Below, piece by piece: positions 8,147-16,831 of a stretch of DNA of 47,548 nucleotides (positions within the stretch are counted from its first letter, which is position 1; each line of letters begins with the position of its first letter). Location of the stretch: NCBI GenBank assembly GCA_021773365.1, contig JAJFKF010000024.1, positions 1 to 47,548 of the forward strand, given 5' to 3'. Below the pieces are notes generated by a model that was not told the DNA's origin, searched no databases, and saw nothing but the letters and a program-made list of their open reading frames with translations. The DNA comes from Gammaproteobacteria bacterium (GTDB taxonomy: Bacteria > Pseudomonadota > Gammaproteobacteria > Steroidobacterales > Steroidobacteraceae). The position numbers and the translations under genes were made by a program.

Positions 8147-11100
8147 AATCCCTTGCGCACCTGCAGATAGAGCACCCGCTCACGCGGATCGTTGAAACCG
8201 CTGTACCACAGCTGATAGCGTGCGGACACCAGTGGCGGCGTGGTATCGAATACGTTGCGGGCGCCGATGGTCCAGCGCGTTCCCTGCAGCGCATTCAGCA
8301 AAGCCGCGCCTGTGGTTCCGCTCGTCGCTGGCAATTCAAAGTTGAATACCAGATCGTGCTCGATCGAGCTGGGTATGCGCGCCCCGTCCAGACCGTTGCC
8401 GAAGGGATTGTCGGGTGTGGCAAAGGTGGTATCGCCCACGTAGGAATCGAAGTAGCGCGTGGTCCATGTCCAGCTCATGTTGCCGGCGGCAAACCACAGC
8501 GAGGCCTTGCCGCGCCAGTGCAGCGGCCCGGTACCGGTGAACAGGCTGGACTGACCGGTACGATCGATGAACTCCGCTCCGGGCACCTCCTGGATACTGT
8601 AGCGATCGGTTCGCGTGGCCTCGCCACCAAGGCCGAAACTGCGGCCGCCGCCCAGATCATGGGCATAGTCCAGCTTGAAATCCCAGCCATCGATGAACTG
8701 CCGCGCAAGATTGATGGCTGTCCCATCGATGAGCAGCACCGGACCGGGTGTCCCTGCCGGCTCGCCGGGCAGAGCGGGACCGCGAACGATGCGTTCGGGC
8801 ACCAGCGCGAGCAATTGTTCCAGGGCCAGGTTGGCCACGACATCGAATTTGTCGTAGCGGAAGTAACTGGCCGTCAACGACAGTCCAGGGATAAAGCGCG
8901 GCATGTAGACCACACCGGCGTCCCAGGTATCGCTGGTCTCGGGCAGCAGGCCCGGGTTACCGCCGTACAGTGCCTCACCTTCGATCTCCTCGAAGTTTCT
9001 CTCCGGGTCAAGGTAGCCATAGCCGATGATCGAGTAGCTTTCCACGGGCGCCTGCAAGGCGGCCTGTGTCGGCGGCTGAAAACCTTCGCTGTAGCTGCCA
9101 CGTAGAATGACGTCCCTGAACGGCCTGTATTTCAGGCCCACCATGGGCGGCGAGGCCATGCCGAAGTCATCGTATTTTTCCAGCCGGGTCGCGGCTACCA
9201 GCTCCAGCTCCCGCAGCAACGGGCGCTGATTCCGCTCGCCCACCAGGGGCACGACCACTTCCGCGTAGCCGGCCACAGCCTGTCGATCCGTACTCTCGTC
9301 GTAGACCTCCGCCACGAAGAAGGCGCCCGGCAGCATGCTGTGGCTGCCTGCCTCGCTGATCTGGTGGTATCGGGCGTCCTCCGACCGGGCCTCCAGGCCC
9401 AGCGAGAACCTGGCCTCGCCGCCCCGGGTATTGAACAGATCGCCGTTCACCCGCCAGTTGGTAGCCAGTATGTCCAGACGCGTGCGGCCGACCGATTCCC
9501 ACAGGAAGCTATCCAGTTCAGCACCCGAAATCAGCGCAGCGGAGGTCAGATCGCGCAGCGGATTGTAGAAGCCGGCATTGACGGCGGCCGACAGGTTGCG
9601 CCGGTAACTGACATTGCGCGAGTAGGTTTCGTTGCGATCCCAGGACACGTCGATCGCCCAGTTGAAGGTCCGCGCGGAGGCAAATTCCAGCTGCCCCTTC
9701 AGTCCACCCACCGTGCGCAGGGTACGCTGATGGCTGGTCGCGCTGTCGGCGGGCAGATCTACCGGATCGAAGGAGACGTTGATGACGCGCCCGGTGAATC
9801 CTGGCGTGACATCATCGCGGAACGGATTCAGCGGATGAGTTTGACTCAGGCGCAGCGGCTGCAGCACCCCGGAAACATGGCCGGTGCTGGTGTCCGCGTA
9901 ACGCCAGCTGAGTTCGGCATAGGCGCCCATGCGACCCTGGCGCATGGAATGTTCCAGGGTTGAGAACAACGAGTAGGCGTCCGATCCGCGCAGTAATCGG
10001 GCCTCATCCGTTCGGCCCGTGCTGACATTCGCCATCCCGGCTGTTGCCGAGAAAGTATCCGGCATCAGATTCACCCCGTCGCTGCCAGCGGGGACAGCGG
10101 CCAGTGTGGCGTCCGGCGCGGCCGGGATACCCAGGCCACCCGCACCGGCGATGGCGATGGTTGCACGCGGCGCGGTGAAGTTGCGCCCGATCTCCAGAAA
10201 GTACCGTGGCGACTGTGGCGTCACGTGAGCCAGTATGCGCTCCTGGTAGCTGCGCTCCGCCAGCGTCAACGGATCGATGGCGTGCACCTCGGCCATGACG
10301 GACAGATTGGTACTACCGTCGTTGAAGCGCTGTCCATGATGCAGTGTCAGGCGGCTCTCGGGCGCGGCGCCGTCGGCAGTGCCGTAGTACGCCGACAACT
10401 CTGTCCCTGAATAGTCCTTGCGCAGCACGACATTGATCACGCCGCCGACGGCATTGGCGCCGTAGATCGCCGAACCTGAGGTCGGCAGAATCTCGATGCG
10501 TTCGATGGCTTCGATCGGGATACGGCCGATATCGGCGCCTTCGCCGTCGCCGCCGAACAAGCGCCTGCCGTTGACCATCACCAGTGTCTGCGCCGCGCCC
10601 AGACCGCGCAGGTCCACGGTGTCGTTGACCGCGACGGCGCCGGACGCCAATGCAAGCTGGGCCGCAAGGAAGGTCTGGGTATCAGTGCCCGGCCTGGCGT
10701 TGCTGGACAGATCGCGAAACAAATCCGAGATGCTGGTAGCGCCACTCCTGGCGATCTCGGCGCGATCAACGATTTCATAGCGCAACGCCTGGTTGAGCTG
10801 GCGCGGAATGACGCCCTGATTGATCACCCCGGTGTCCTTGACGCCCTTGACCACCAGTTCGGCATCTGTTTTTGCCGCATCGATCACGACCTCCTCGCTA
10901 CCGACCGTCTCACCCTGTGCCAGGCGCAGACCAACGTCGTCCCGCGCACGCACCGTCTCGGCACTGCCCGCCGGTTCTATGGTGACCGTGTTGCCCACCG
11001 CGGTGAACGTCAAGCCGGTGCCTTTGAGCAGGGAGTTCAACGCCGTGTGGACAGTGAATCGGCCCGACAGGCCCGCGCTGCGTCGTGGTCCGACCGCCTT

Positions 11101-11307
11101 CGCCGCCAGCATCAGCTGCAGGTTCGCCTGCTTCGACAGCTCCAGCAGCGCCTCGTCCAGCGGCTGCGGCGCGATGCTGAAAGTGACCTCACGCTCAAGC
11201 CCTGAACTGTCGGGACCCGCATATGCTGGCGCAACCGACAACAGCAGACAAACGAGAAAAGACACGATACGCAGATGACCGCCCATTACAACGTTCCCCT
11301 TCGACAT
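8143..11307 (-). CDS. STN-domain TonB-dependent receptor of a FecIR surface-signalling unit
   Basis: 1054 aa from the ATG at 11307; a second ATG at 11286, preceded by AGGGG, is equally possible and leaves the signal peptide (ending SVAPAYA) intact. STN domain about residues 35-110 (EVTFSIAPQPLDEALLELS...). After a linker come a plug (LRGLGAAQTLVMVNGRR, SAIYGANAVGGVINVVL) and a large barrel ending VRKGF, the terminal Phe expected for Bam-dependent insertion. It is the third gene after a sigma factor and a FecR gene, so the STN domain probably contacts that FecR when ligand binds, activating the sigma factor. The ligand is unknown; it lacks features that would single out haem, siderophore or cobalamin. 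Plug and barrel sequence style resembles the large Xanthomonas/Caulobacter-type receptors. Confidence 0.9.
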   Translation of the reverse strand: MSKGNVVMGGHLRIVSFLVCLLLSVAPAYAGPDSSGLEREVTFSIAPQPLDEALLELSKQANLQLMLAAKAVGPRRSAGLSGRFTVHTALNSLLKGTGLTFTAVGNTVTIEPAGSAETVRARDDVGLRLAQGETVGSEEVVIDAAKTDAELVVKGVKDTGVINQGVIPRQLNQALRYEIVDRAEIARSGATSISDLFRDLSSNARPGTDTQTFLAAQLALASGAVAVNDTVDLRGLGAAQTLVMVNGRRLFGGDGEGADIGRIPIEAIERIEILPTSGSAIYGANAVGGVINVVLRKDYSGTELSAYYGTADGAAPESRLTLHHGQRFNDGSTNLSVMAEVHAIDPLTLAERSYQERILAHVTPQSPRYFLEIGRNFTAPRATIAIAGAGGLGIPAAPDATLAAVPAGSDGVNLMPDTFSATAGMANVSTGRTDEARLLRGSDAYSLFSTLEHSMRQGRMGAYAELSWRYADTSTGHVSGVLQPLRLSQTHPLNPFRDDVTPGFTGRVINVSFDPVDLPADSATSHQRTLRTVGGLKGQLEFASARTFNWAIDVSWDRNETYSRNVSYRRNLSAAVNAGFYNPLRDLTSAALISGAELDSFLWESVGRTRLDILATNWRVNGDLFNTRGGEARFSLGLEARSEDARYHQISEAGSHSMLPGAFFVAEVYDESTDRQAVAGYAEVVVPLVGERNQRPLLRELELVAATRLEKYDDFGMASPPMVGLKYRPFRDVILRGSYSEGFQPPTQAALQAPVESYSIIGYGYLDPERNFEEIEGEALYGGNPGLLPETSDTWDAGVVYMPRFIPGLSLTASYFRYDKFDVVANLALEQLLALVPERIVRGPALPGEPAGTPGPVLLIDGTAINLARQFIDGWDFKLDYAHDLGGGRSFGLGGEATRTDRYSIQEVPGAEFIDRTGQSSLFTGTGPLHWRGKASLWFAAGNMSWTWTTRYFDSYVGDTTFATPDNPFGNGLDGARIPSSIEHDLVFNFELPATSGTTGAALLNALQGTRWTIGARNVFDTTPPLVSARYQLWYSGFNDPRERVLYLQVRKGF

Positions 11308-11357
11308 GAATTGCTCTTCATGACGACCGAGCAGGGAGCAAGGGACAGCACTCCGTT

Positions 11358-12353
11358 TCAATGACCGGCAGGCTGGCGGGGACGGATCATGAGGCTGTTG
11401 TCGCCGGCTGCCACAATCTCCACCGGAAAGATACGCTGCAAACCTTCAGTCCACTGCGGAATCTGTCCATACATGAGCACTCCGGTGAGTTCGAGATCGG
11501 CAACCGCCGGATCAACGGTGATATGCCGCGATGAATACCGGTTCACATCCTCCACCACCCGGCGCAAGGTTTCCCGCCGATAATGCCTGCGGCCATCGCG
11601 CCAGCCGGCAGCCACGGCAGGATCAACACTGACGATAGCTCCGGCATGCCCGGCCGCGTCACAGCTGAGTTGCTCGCCACTGGCAAGCTGCGCCGGCGGC
11701 TGCGGACCTCCAGAGTTCACCTCCACCCTGCCTTCAGTCACCGTCACCACGGTCCGTTCACCGCTGTGCAGAACATTGAAGGCCGTACCAAGCGCAGTGA
11801 CCGTGGTCCCGCCAGCTGCCACCTCGAAGGGTCGCGAGACGTCACGGGCGACATTAAACAGTGCCTCGCCCCTTTCCAGTTCGACCACGCGCCCCGCAGC
11901 GGAATAACGAACTATCAACCTGCTGCTGGCGCCGAGCAGAACTGCGGAGCCATCAGTCAGGGATACCTCCCGGTGTTCGCCACGACCGGTCACATGCACC
12001 GCGTTCCGATCGGCCATGCGACTTGTCAGCCAGTAAGCACCACCGCTACCCAGACCCATGGCGACGGCAGTCAGGGCGGCGGCCATCATCCAGGACCGCC
12101 GACCACGACGATCACTGCCCGCCTCCATCCCGGCGGACAAGGCCGGGCGCTGCAGTGCGCCGGCCTCAGTCCATACCGCGGCTATCCGCTCAAAGGCCAC
12201 CTGATTTCCAGGTTTCGCGATCCACTGCTCCCAACGCCGCAGTTCATCGGCCGGCAAATCAGCACCATCGCCACCCTGCAGATTCACGAACCACTCTGCC
12301 GCTTGCTCGCGCTGCAGCGCTGCTGACTGCCCTTCCTGCCCTGGCACGGTCAT
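11358..12353 (-). CDS. FecR-type anti-sigma factor
   Basis: 331 aa. The N-terminal 90 residues (AAEWFVNLQGGD...ELRRWEQWIAKPGNQVAFERI) form the cytoplasmic DUF4880-type sigma-binding region. One transmembrane helix follows at about residues 89-111 (MMAAALTAVAMGLGSGGAYWL), then the periplasmic FecR domain (HREVSLTDGSAVLLGASSRL... VTEGRVEV) and a C-terminal STN-like segment (VEDVNRYSSRHITVDP) that receives the receptor signal. Its ATG overlaps the sigma-factor stop by 4 nt, indicating translational coupling. It would hold the ECF sigma factor inactive until the STN receptor encoded downstream reports ligand binding. Confidence 0.92.
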   Translation of the reverse strand: MTVPGQEGQSAALQREQAAEWFVNLQGGDGADLPADELRRWEQWIAKPGNQVAFERIAAVWTEAGALQRPALSAGMEAGSDRRGRRSWMMAAALTAVAMGLGSGGAYWLTSRMADRNAVHVTGRGEHREVSLTDGSAVLLGASSRLIVRYSAAGRVVELERGEALFNVARDVSRPFEVAAGGTTVTALGTAFNVLHSGERTVVTVTEGRVEVNSGGPQPPAQLASGEQLSCDAAGHAGAIVSVDPAVAAGWRDGRRHYRRETLRRVVEDVNRYSSRHITVDPAVADLELTGVLMYGQIPQWTEGLQRIFPVEIVAAGDNSLMIRPRQPAGH

Positions 12354-12940
12354 GGCCGTTCCTTCGCGGTATCACCCGCGGCATTGAGGCGACTTTCACA
12401 ATGCAGCAGCGCGCGGGCGATGTAGCGCTTGACGCTGCGGACATTGACGCTCAGCCGCAAGGCGATGTCATCCAGGGCCAGATCGTCGAACTTGCGCAGC
12501 ACGAAGGCCGCCCGGCACAGGGGCGGCAGCTCCGCGATCGCGCGCTCGATCAGCTCCAGGCGCTCGCGCGCAACCCACAGCGGCTCCGGTGAAGGCACGT
12601 CGGCGGCCCGGTCGAAGAACACCAGAGGATCGATACGCGCATGCCGGCTGCGCTGCTTTCTGCGGTCCTTGACCAGATTGGCGGCGGTCTGAAACAGGTA
12701 CGCCCGCAGATAACCCACGGTGCCGGGACTGTCGAGGTTCAACAGCTTGACGTAGGCCTCCTGGGCCACGTCCCGGGCTTCCTGCGAGGAACCGGTGCGC
12801 GCAGCCAGGAAACGCAGCAGCGCCTCGTTATGCTGACGGAACAGCCGCTCGATCTGCTGCGCATGACTCGCGCGCCCATCGCCCGTACCGCCGTCCGGCC
12901 GGGTCCTGTCGGGGCAGGGATCGGTTTCTTCCGGATTCAT
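12350..12940 (-). CDS. FecI-like ECF RNA polymerase sigma factor
   Basis: 196 aa from the ATG at 12940 (MNPEETD...); an upstream in-frame ATG at 12982 exists but adds only an unconserved tail. Sigma region 2 (IERLFRQHNEALLRFLAARTG...ARDVAQEAYVKLL) and region 4 (ELPPLCRAAFVLRKFDDLALDDIALRL...VKRYIARALLHCESRL) are both present, with no region 3, as in ECF factors of the FecI group. It should direct transcription of the downstream TonB receptor and possibly other targets once freed by the FecR. The roughly 100-nt spacer before it (12941-13041) would hold its promoter; none could be assigned with confidence. Confidence 0.93.
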   Translation of the reverse strand: MNPEETDPCPDRTRPDGGTGDGRASHAQQIERLFRQHNEALLRFLAARTGSSQEARDVAQEAYVKLLNLDSPGTVGYLRAYLFQTAANLVKDRRKQRSRHARIDPLVFFDRAADVPSPEPLWVARERLELIERAIAELPPLCRAAFVLRKFDDLALDDIALRLSVNVRSVKRYIARALLHCESRLNAAGDTAKERP

Positions 12941-13041
12941 GGGTTTTCTACCACTTCGAACCCCCAGACGACTGAGAAGCACAAAGGGGACAACAAAGGA
13001 ATGGGATCCGGCTATGGAATACCTATACAGATCAATAGCTT

Positions 13042-14865
13042 TCAGTAGCTCAGAACAATATTCCCCAGCACCGAGTACGGCACGGCGCCACCGAACAGAC
13101 GGCGGTATCCGCCGCCCGGAATAAGCGCGGCGGCGGACAGGCGCACCACGATGTTCTGCGTGGCCAGCGGCCGCCAGGTTGCCGCCACCGACAGATCCTG
13201 ACCGATGTCACGTCCGATCCCGGCCTGGTTGCGCGCCACCTCCAGCACCGCGGTATCGGCAAACATCAGCTGATTGAGATTGACGCTGAGGCGAAGCGTA
13301 GGCGTCAGATCCAGATCTGCGCCCAGCCCGAACAGCACCAATCCTGGATTTTCGAAGTTCGACTGCCCGAACTCCTTGCCTGGCCGCAGCGAGTTGAGCA
13401 GGCCGTTGCGGCCGGACAGCGCCACTCGTCCGCCGCCGATCAGCGGCACGGCCTGGCGCACCCAGAAGCTGGTGTCGGCGCCGGCAAACAAAGGGTTCTC
13501 GAAGATGGCGTCAAAACCGCTGGCCACATCATCGAACGGGTCCCTATCCGGGCTGGCGTAGGCCAGGGAAGCGCGGGCGCGGATCCAGTTGTAGTCACGG
13601 GAAACTTCCGCGGCGACGAAGGCCGCACGGATCTCCTGCTCCGTATCGACAAATACTCCGTGGGTGCTGCTGCCCAGTGCAGCGTAAGCCGCAGCGGTGA
13701 GATTCCAGCGACCGACATGCCCATCGCCATTCAGACCCAGGTACACCACGTCGTAGTCGCGGCCGCGCTCCTGCCCGATCGAGGCCGGACGCTGGATGAA
13801 GCCGTTGTCATCGTATCGCGTCTCGCCGCCCTCGCGATTGCGGTTGTAGACCAGCGTGGCCTGGGAGGTGAAACCGGCAACCGGAAAATCCTGCATGTAG
13901 GCATTGGCCGCGAACACATCGTCGTCGCGAAAGGCATCGCCGCCCAGCTCCACCAGGTTGTTCAGGCCGCTGTTGGTGTCCTTCTCCAGCCTGCGGAACC
14001 AGGCGAGATTGTACTGGTAGCGGTTGTTGGCGCGGGTGCCGAACAGGCGAATACCCGGCGCACTATCCTGAAAAAGAAAGCCGCGGAAGTCGGCAGTGAA
14101 GGGCTGGATACCGACGCGCAGACTATCGAAGTCGTAGCGGGATGAAACGTTGCGCAGATGTTTGTCGATGAACAGTGCCTGGATGCCGATGACGCCTTCA
14201 GTACGGCTCAATGGCGCGATCGCCCGTGCCTTGAGTACGCCACGCTCCTGCACGCTGGCGTGGTTGATATTGAACACCGGTGTGAAGCGAAACTCGTAGT
14301 CCGGTGGCTTGAAGACCGTATCGCCTTTGTAAATGACGCCCTCGACAACGAGATTGTGCACCAGCCCCAGCTGCTCACCATTGCCCAGGGTGTCCAGGCT
14401 GCCCGGCCCGCCGGCAACGGCCCCGGCTACCGGCGTGGGCAGGCTACGTTGCTCAATGACTGAGTCGGAAACCACGATCAGATTGACAAACCAGTCCTCG
14501 CCCCAGGCGGGCCGGTCGCCCTTCAGCCAGTTGTTACCGTTGTAGGGGTCGAGGAGATTCTCCGGGTAACCGAGCATGGAGGCCAGGCGCCAGCGGTCGG
14601 GTAGTCCCGTGGTGGTGCCGGAGTTGCCGGCATCCGTCAGCGGCAGGCGCGAGGGGTCGCAGGGGAACGGCTCCCAGCGCAGGATGGGCACTGTGGGGCT
14701 GCGACGCCGGGGATCTACCGGCACCTCCTTCGGGCAACGCACATCATCCCCGCCGGGCAGCCTGGGTTTTTCCTGAGCGCAGAGGCCGGCACACGGTGAC
14801 AGCAGCAACATGCCCAGACAAACATCGCGGAGCACGGCCGGCCGACGACAAGAATCACTTGCCAC
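13042..14865 (-). CDS. Outer-membrane beta-barrel protein, candidate electron-conduit porin
   Basis: About 607 aa from a GTG at 14865 that overlaps the upstream stop by 11 nt and has AGGA 8 nt before it; the frame is open to an ATG at 14934, so the start is uncertain. A signal peptide (CLGMLLLSPCAGLCA) precedes mature QEKPRLP. The rest is rich in alternating hydrophobic/polar strands and ends VLSY, an outer-membrane C-terminal aromatic. Near residue 95 is the segment NNWLKGDRPAWGEDWFVNLI, a pattern I associate with barrels encoded beside multiheme cytochromes; I know no named family. It is the last gene of the five-gene redox cluster, so it may form the pore that lets a cytochrome or electron carrier cross the outer membrane (inference). 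No CxxCH motif is present in this protein. Confidence 0.7.
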   Translation of the reverse strand: MASDSCRRPAVLRDVCLGMLLLSPCAGLCAQEKPRLPGGDDVRCPKEVPVDPRRRSPTVPILRWEPFPCDPSRLPLTDAGNSGTTTGLPDRWRLASMLGYPENLLDPYNGNNWLKGDRPAWGEDWFVNLIVVSDSVIEQRSLPTPVAGAVAGGPGSLDTLGNGEQLGLVHNLVVEGVIYKGDTVFKPPDYEFRFTPVFNINHASVQERGVLKARAIAPLSRTEGVIGIQALFIDKHLRNVSSRYDFDSLRVGIQPFTADFRGFLFQDSAPGIRLFGTRANNRYQYNLAWFRRLEKDTNSGLNNLVELGGDAFRDDDVFAANAYMQDFPVAGFTSQATLVYNRNREGGETRYDDNGFIQRPASIGQERGRDYDVVYLGLNGDGHVGRWNLTAAAYAALGSSTHGVFVDTEQEIRAAFVAAEVSRDYNWIRARASLAYASPDRDPFDDVASGFDAIFENPLFAGADTSFWVRQAVPLIGGGRVALSGRNGLLNSLRPGKEFGQSNFENPGLVLFGLGADLDLTPTLRLSVNLNQLMFADTAVLEVARNQAGIGRDIGQDLSVAATWRPLATQNIVVRLSAAALIPGGGYRRLFGGAVPYSVLGNIVLSY

Positions 14866-16831
14866 TGCAGGCGTCCTGCGTCGATGAATCCAGGAACGGA
14901 GACTGCGGACAGTTGACGTAGCGCAGGCGGGCACCGGCGGGCGTCAGCACGTCGGTGCGCAGATGGGCCGGAGCATTGTTGATGGTGCCCAGCTGCTGCC
15001 CGGCCTGATGCACCGCCAGCAGGGCAATCATGTCATCCTGGTCAACGCCGTCGCCCGAGACACCGATGCCGCCAACCAGCGTACTACCGCGATAAACGGG
15101 CACCGCGCCGGGAAAGATCTGCAGGCCGTTTGCCACGGCTGCAATGGCCGCTCCAGGCACAAAGCCGCCGCTGAAACCGCCGGTGCCGGTGCAGTTCGCA
15201 GCGACGTCGGGCGCCAGGCCCGCGACGAAGGCAACGTGCTGCACCAGCGCGTTGTGCACCAGGTCGAGCTGCAGGCCGGTGGAGAACGGACTCCACTGCC
15301 CCGCCGGCTTGCTCATCGGTCCGGCCGGCGCGCCGTTGGCGCCGTCGGGATAGTAGGGCCGGGAAAGATTGCCCAGCGCGCGGGCGGTGAAGGCCAGCTG
15401 CCCGTCGGCGAAGACATTGGGCAGACCGAGAAAGTTGCGGCCTGCACTGACGTACTGGCCCAGCGGCTCCGTGCGCAGCACCGCAAGTCCGCCGTCGAGG
15501 TACTCAGCGGGCGGCAGCGCCGACACCGCCGCGGCGGCGGCGGGCGACGAAAGGAAGGCAACCGTGCGCGCCTTCTGCACCGAGACATCGATGCCGAACA
15601 CGGGCGCGTCGCGACTGCTGACCAGTCCCAGGATCACGCCATTGGAATCGGTCACGGTAATGGTGACACGTGCCGCGGACCCGGCGGGCTGTCGAATCTG
15701 ACCGCGGGTGCGCGCCACCACCTGCAGGGCCTCGCGCAGAATCTGGCGCACCTCCGCCGTGGTCAGTGCATCCAGCACCTCGGTGCCGCCGATGGGCCGG
15801 TACCGCTCGCTGTTGGCAGTATCGACCAGAACAAACGCATCCAGCCCCGGATAGTCAAGCGCATCGGCGCGCACGCCGGAAGCCGGCTGGCCGAAGGCCG
15901 TGCCACTGCGCACCACGGCGGTGGCGTAGCCAGGCACTGCCAGCAGCACACCGGCAACACCGTTCAGCGCCGCAAAGGATGGCGCGCTCGCCGGTGCGCT
16001 GGCCAGATCATCAAAATCCGCATCACTGAAGCGCAGCGACTTGCCATCCACCACGATGCGCCCGGCGCGCCGCTCATCAGGCGCGGCGAAACCAAAACTG
16101 CCCGCCACCGCCACCTGTTCATCGAAATCCGCATCCGTGTCAGAGACGTTCAGATCCAGACCGTATACGCCGTCGGCAATGACGCCGATTGCTCCCACCG
16201 GCGTGCCGCCTTTGTACAGTGGCAATCCGCCGGGGTCCGCCGACAAACCAAGCGGTGAGCGCTTCGGTCCGGCATCCGCTGCGCCGCCGGCAAAGCGCGC
16301 TACCAGGTCTGAACAGGGCAACTGACTGAACTGCACACCGAACAAGGGCCCGGAGGGCGACAGCACCTCGCCGGGATTGAAATGCTCCTGCACGATCTGC
16401 CCGGCGGTACGCGTGCTGAAGGCATGACCTTCGGTGGACAGGTACGCACCGGTCACGGCCTTCGCAATAGCCGCCATACTGTCCGGCACGATGCTGACAC
16501 CCTCCAGTCCGCCGTCGGGCGTGGCGCCAGCCGCAGTCGAACGCACCGTCACGGTGGTCGCGGCGCCAGTCATGCGAAACACTGCCAGCACATTGCCCAC
16601 CCGGTCGGTCACGGCAATGGTGGCGCGCGCGCCGCGCGCCTGCGCCTCGAACACGGCCTGTGCCAGCACGCGCCCGACATCGGCCTGTGTCAAAAAACTC
16701 GCCGGTCCGGCACAGGACCCGGAACAGGAAGGTGTGGCCGGATCGACCGCGCCGACTGGTGAGTTGTCAGTGCCGCCGCCACCGCATCCGGCAACGAACA
16801 AAACCAACAGCGCTCCCCAGACAGGCTTCAC
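14855..16831 (-). CDS. Lipoprotein with two GlcG/HbpS-like (PF03928) domains
   Basis: 658 aa starting at a GTG that overlaps the upstream stop (GTGA). A short signal peptide ends in the lipobox LFVAGC (Cys16), so it is lipid-anchored, followed by a Gly-rich tether. Two copies of the GlcG/HbpS fold follow: about residues 48-240 (LTQADVGRVLAQAVFEAQARG...AITD-type strand, ending GGTPVGAIGVIADGVY) and about 355-630 (LTTAEVRQILREALQVVARTRG..., ending GSTLVGGIGVSGDGVDQDD). HbpS binds haem and acts in redox sensing; GlcG-like proteins are otherwise poorly defined. The second copy has a long insert. Its place between a ten-heme cytochrome and a beta-barrel suggests an extracytoplasmic haem- or cofactor-binding partner (inference). 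Confidence 0.82.
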   Translation of the reverse strand: MKPVWGALLVLFVAGCGGGGTDNSPVGAVDPATPSCSGSCAGPASFLTQADVGRVLAQAVFEAQARGARATIAVTDRVGNVLAVFRMTGAATTVTVRSTAAGATPDGGLEGVSIVPDSMAAIAKAVTGAYLSTEGHAFSTRTAGQIVQEHFNPGEVLSPSGPLFGVQFSQLPCSDLVARFAGGAADAGPKRSPLGLSADPGGLPLYKGGTPVGAIGVIADGVYGLDLNVSDTDADFDEQVAVAGSFGFAAPDERRAGRIVVDGKSLRFSDADFDDLASAPASAPSFAALNGVAGVLLAVPGYATAVVRSGTAFGQPASGVRADALDYPGLDAFVLVDTANSERYRPIGGTEVLDALTTAEVRQILREALQVVARTRGQIRQPAGSAARVTITVTDSNGVILGLVSSRDAPVFGIDVSVQKARTVAFLSSPAAAAAVSALPPAEYLDGGLAVLRTEPLGQYVSAGRNFLGLPNVFADGQLAFTARALGNLSRPYYPDGANGAPAGPMSKPAGQWSPFSTGLQLDLVHNALVQHVAFVAGLAPDVAANCTGTGGFSGGFVPGAAIAAVANGLQIFPGAVPVYRGSTLVGGIGVSGDGVDQDDMIALLAVHQAGQQLGTINNAPAHLRTDVLTPAGARLRYVNCPQSPFLDSSTQDACSGK

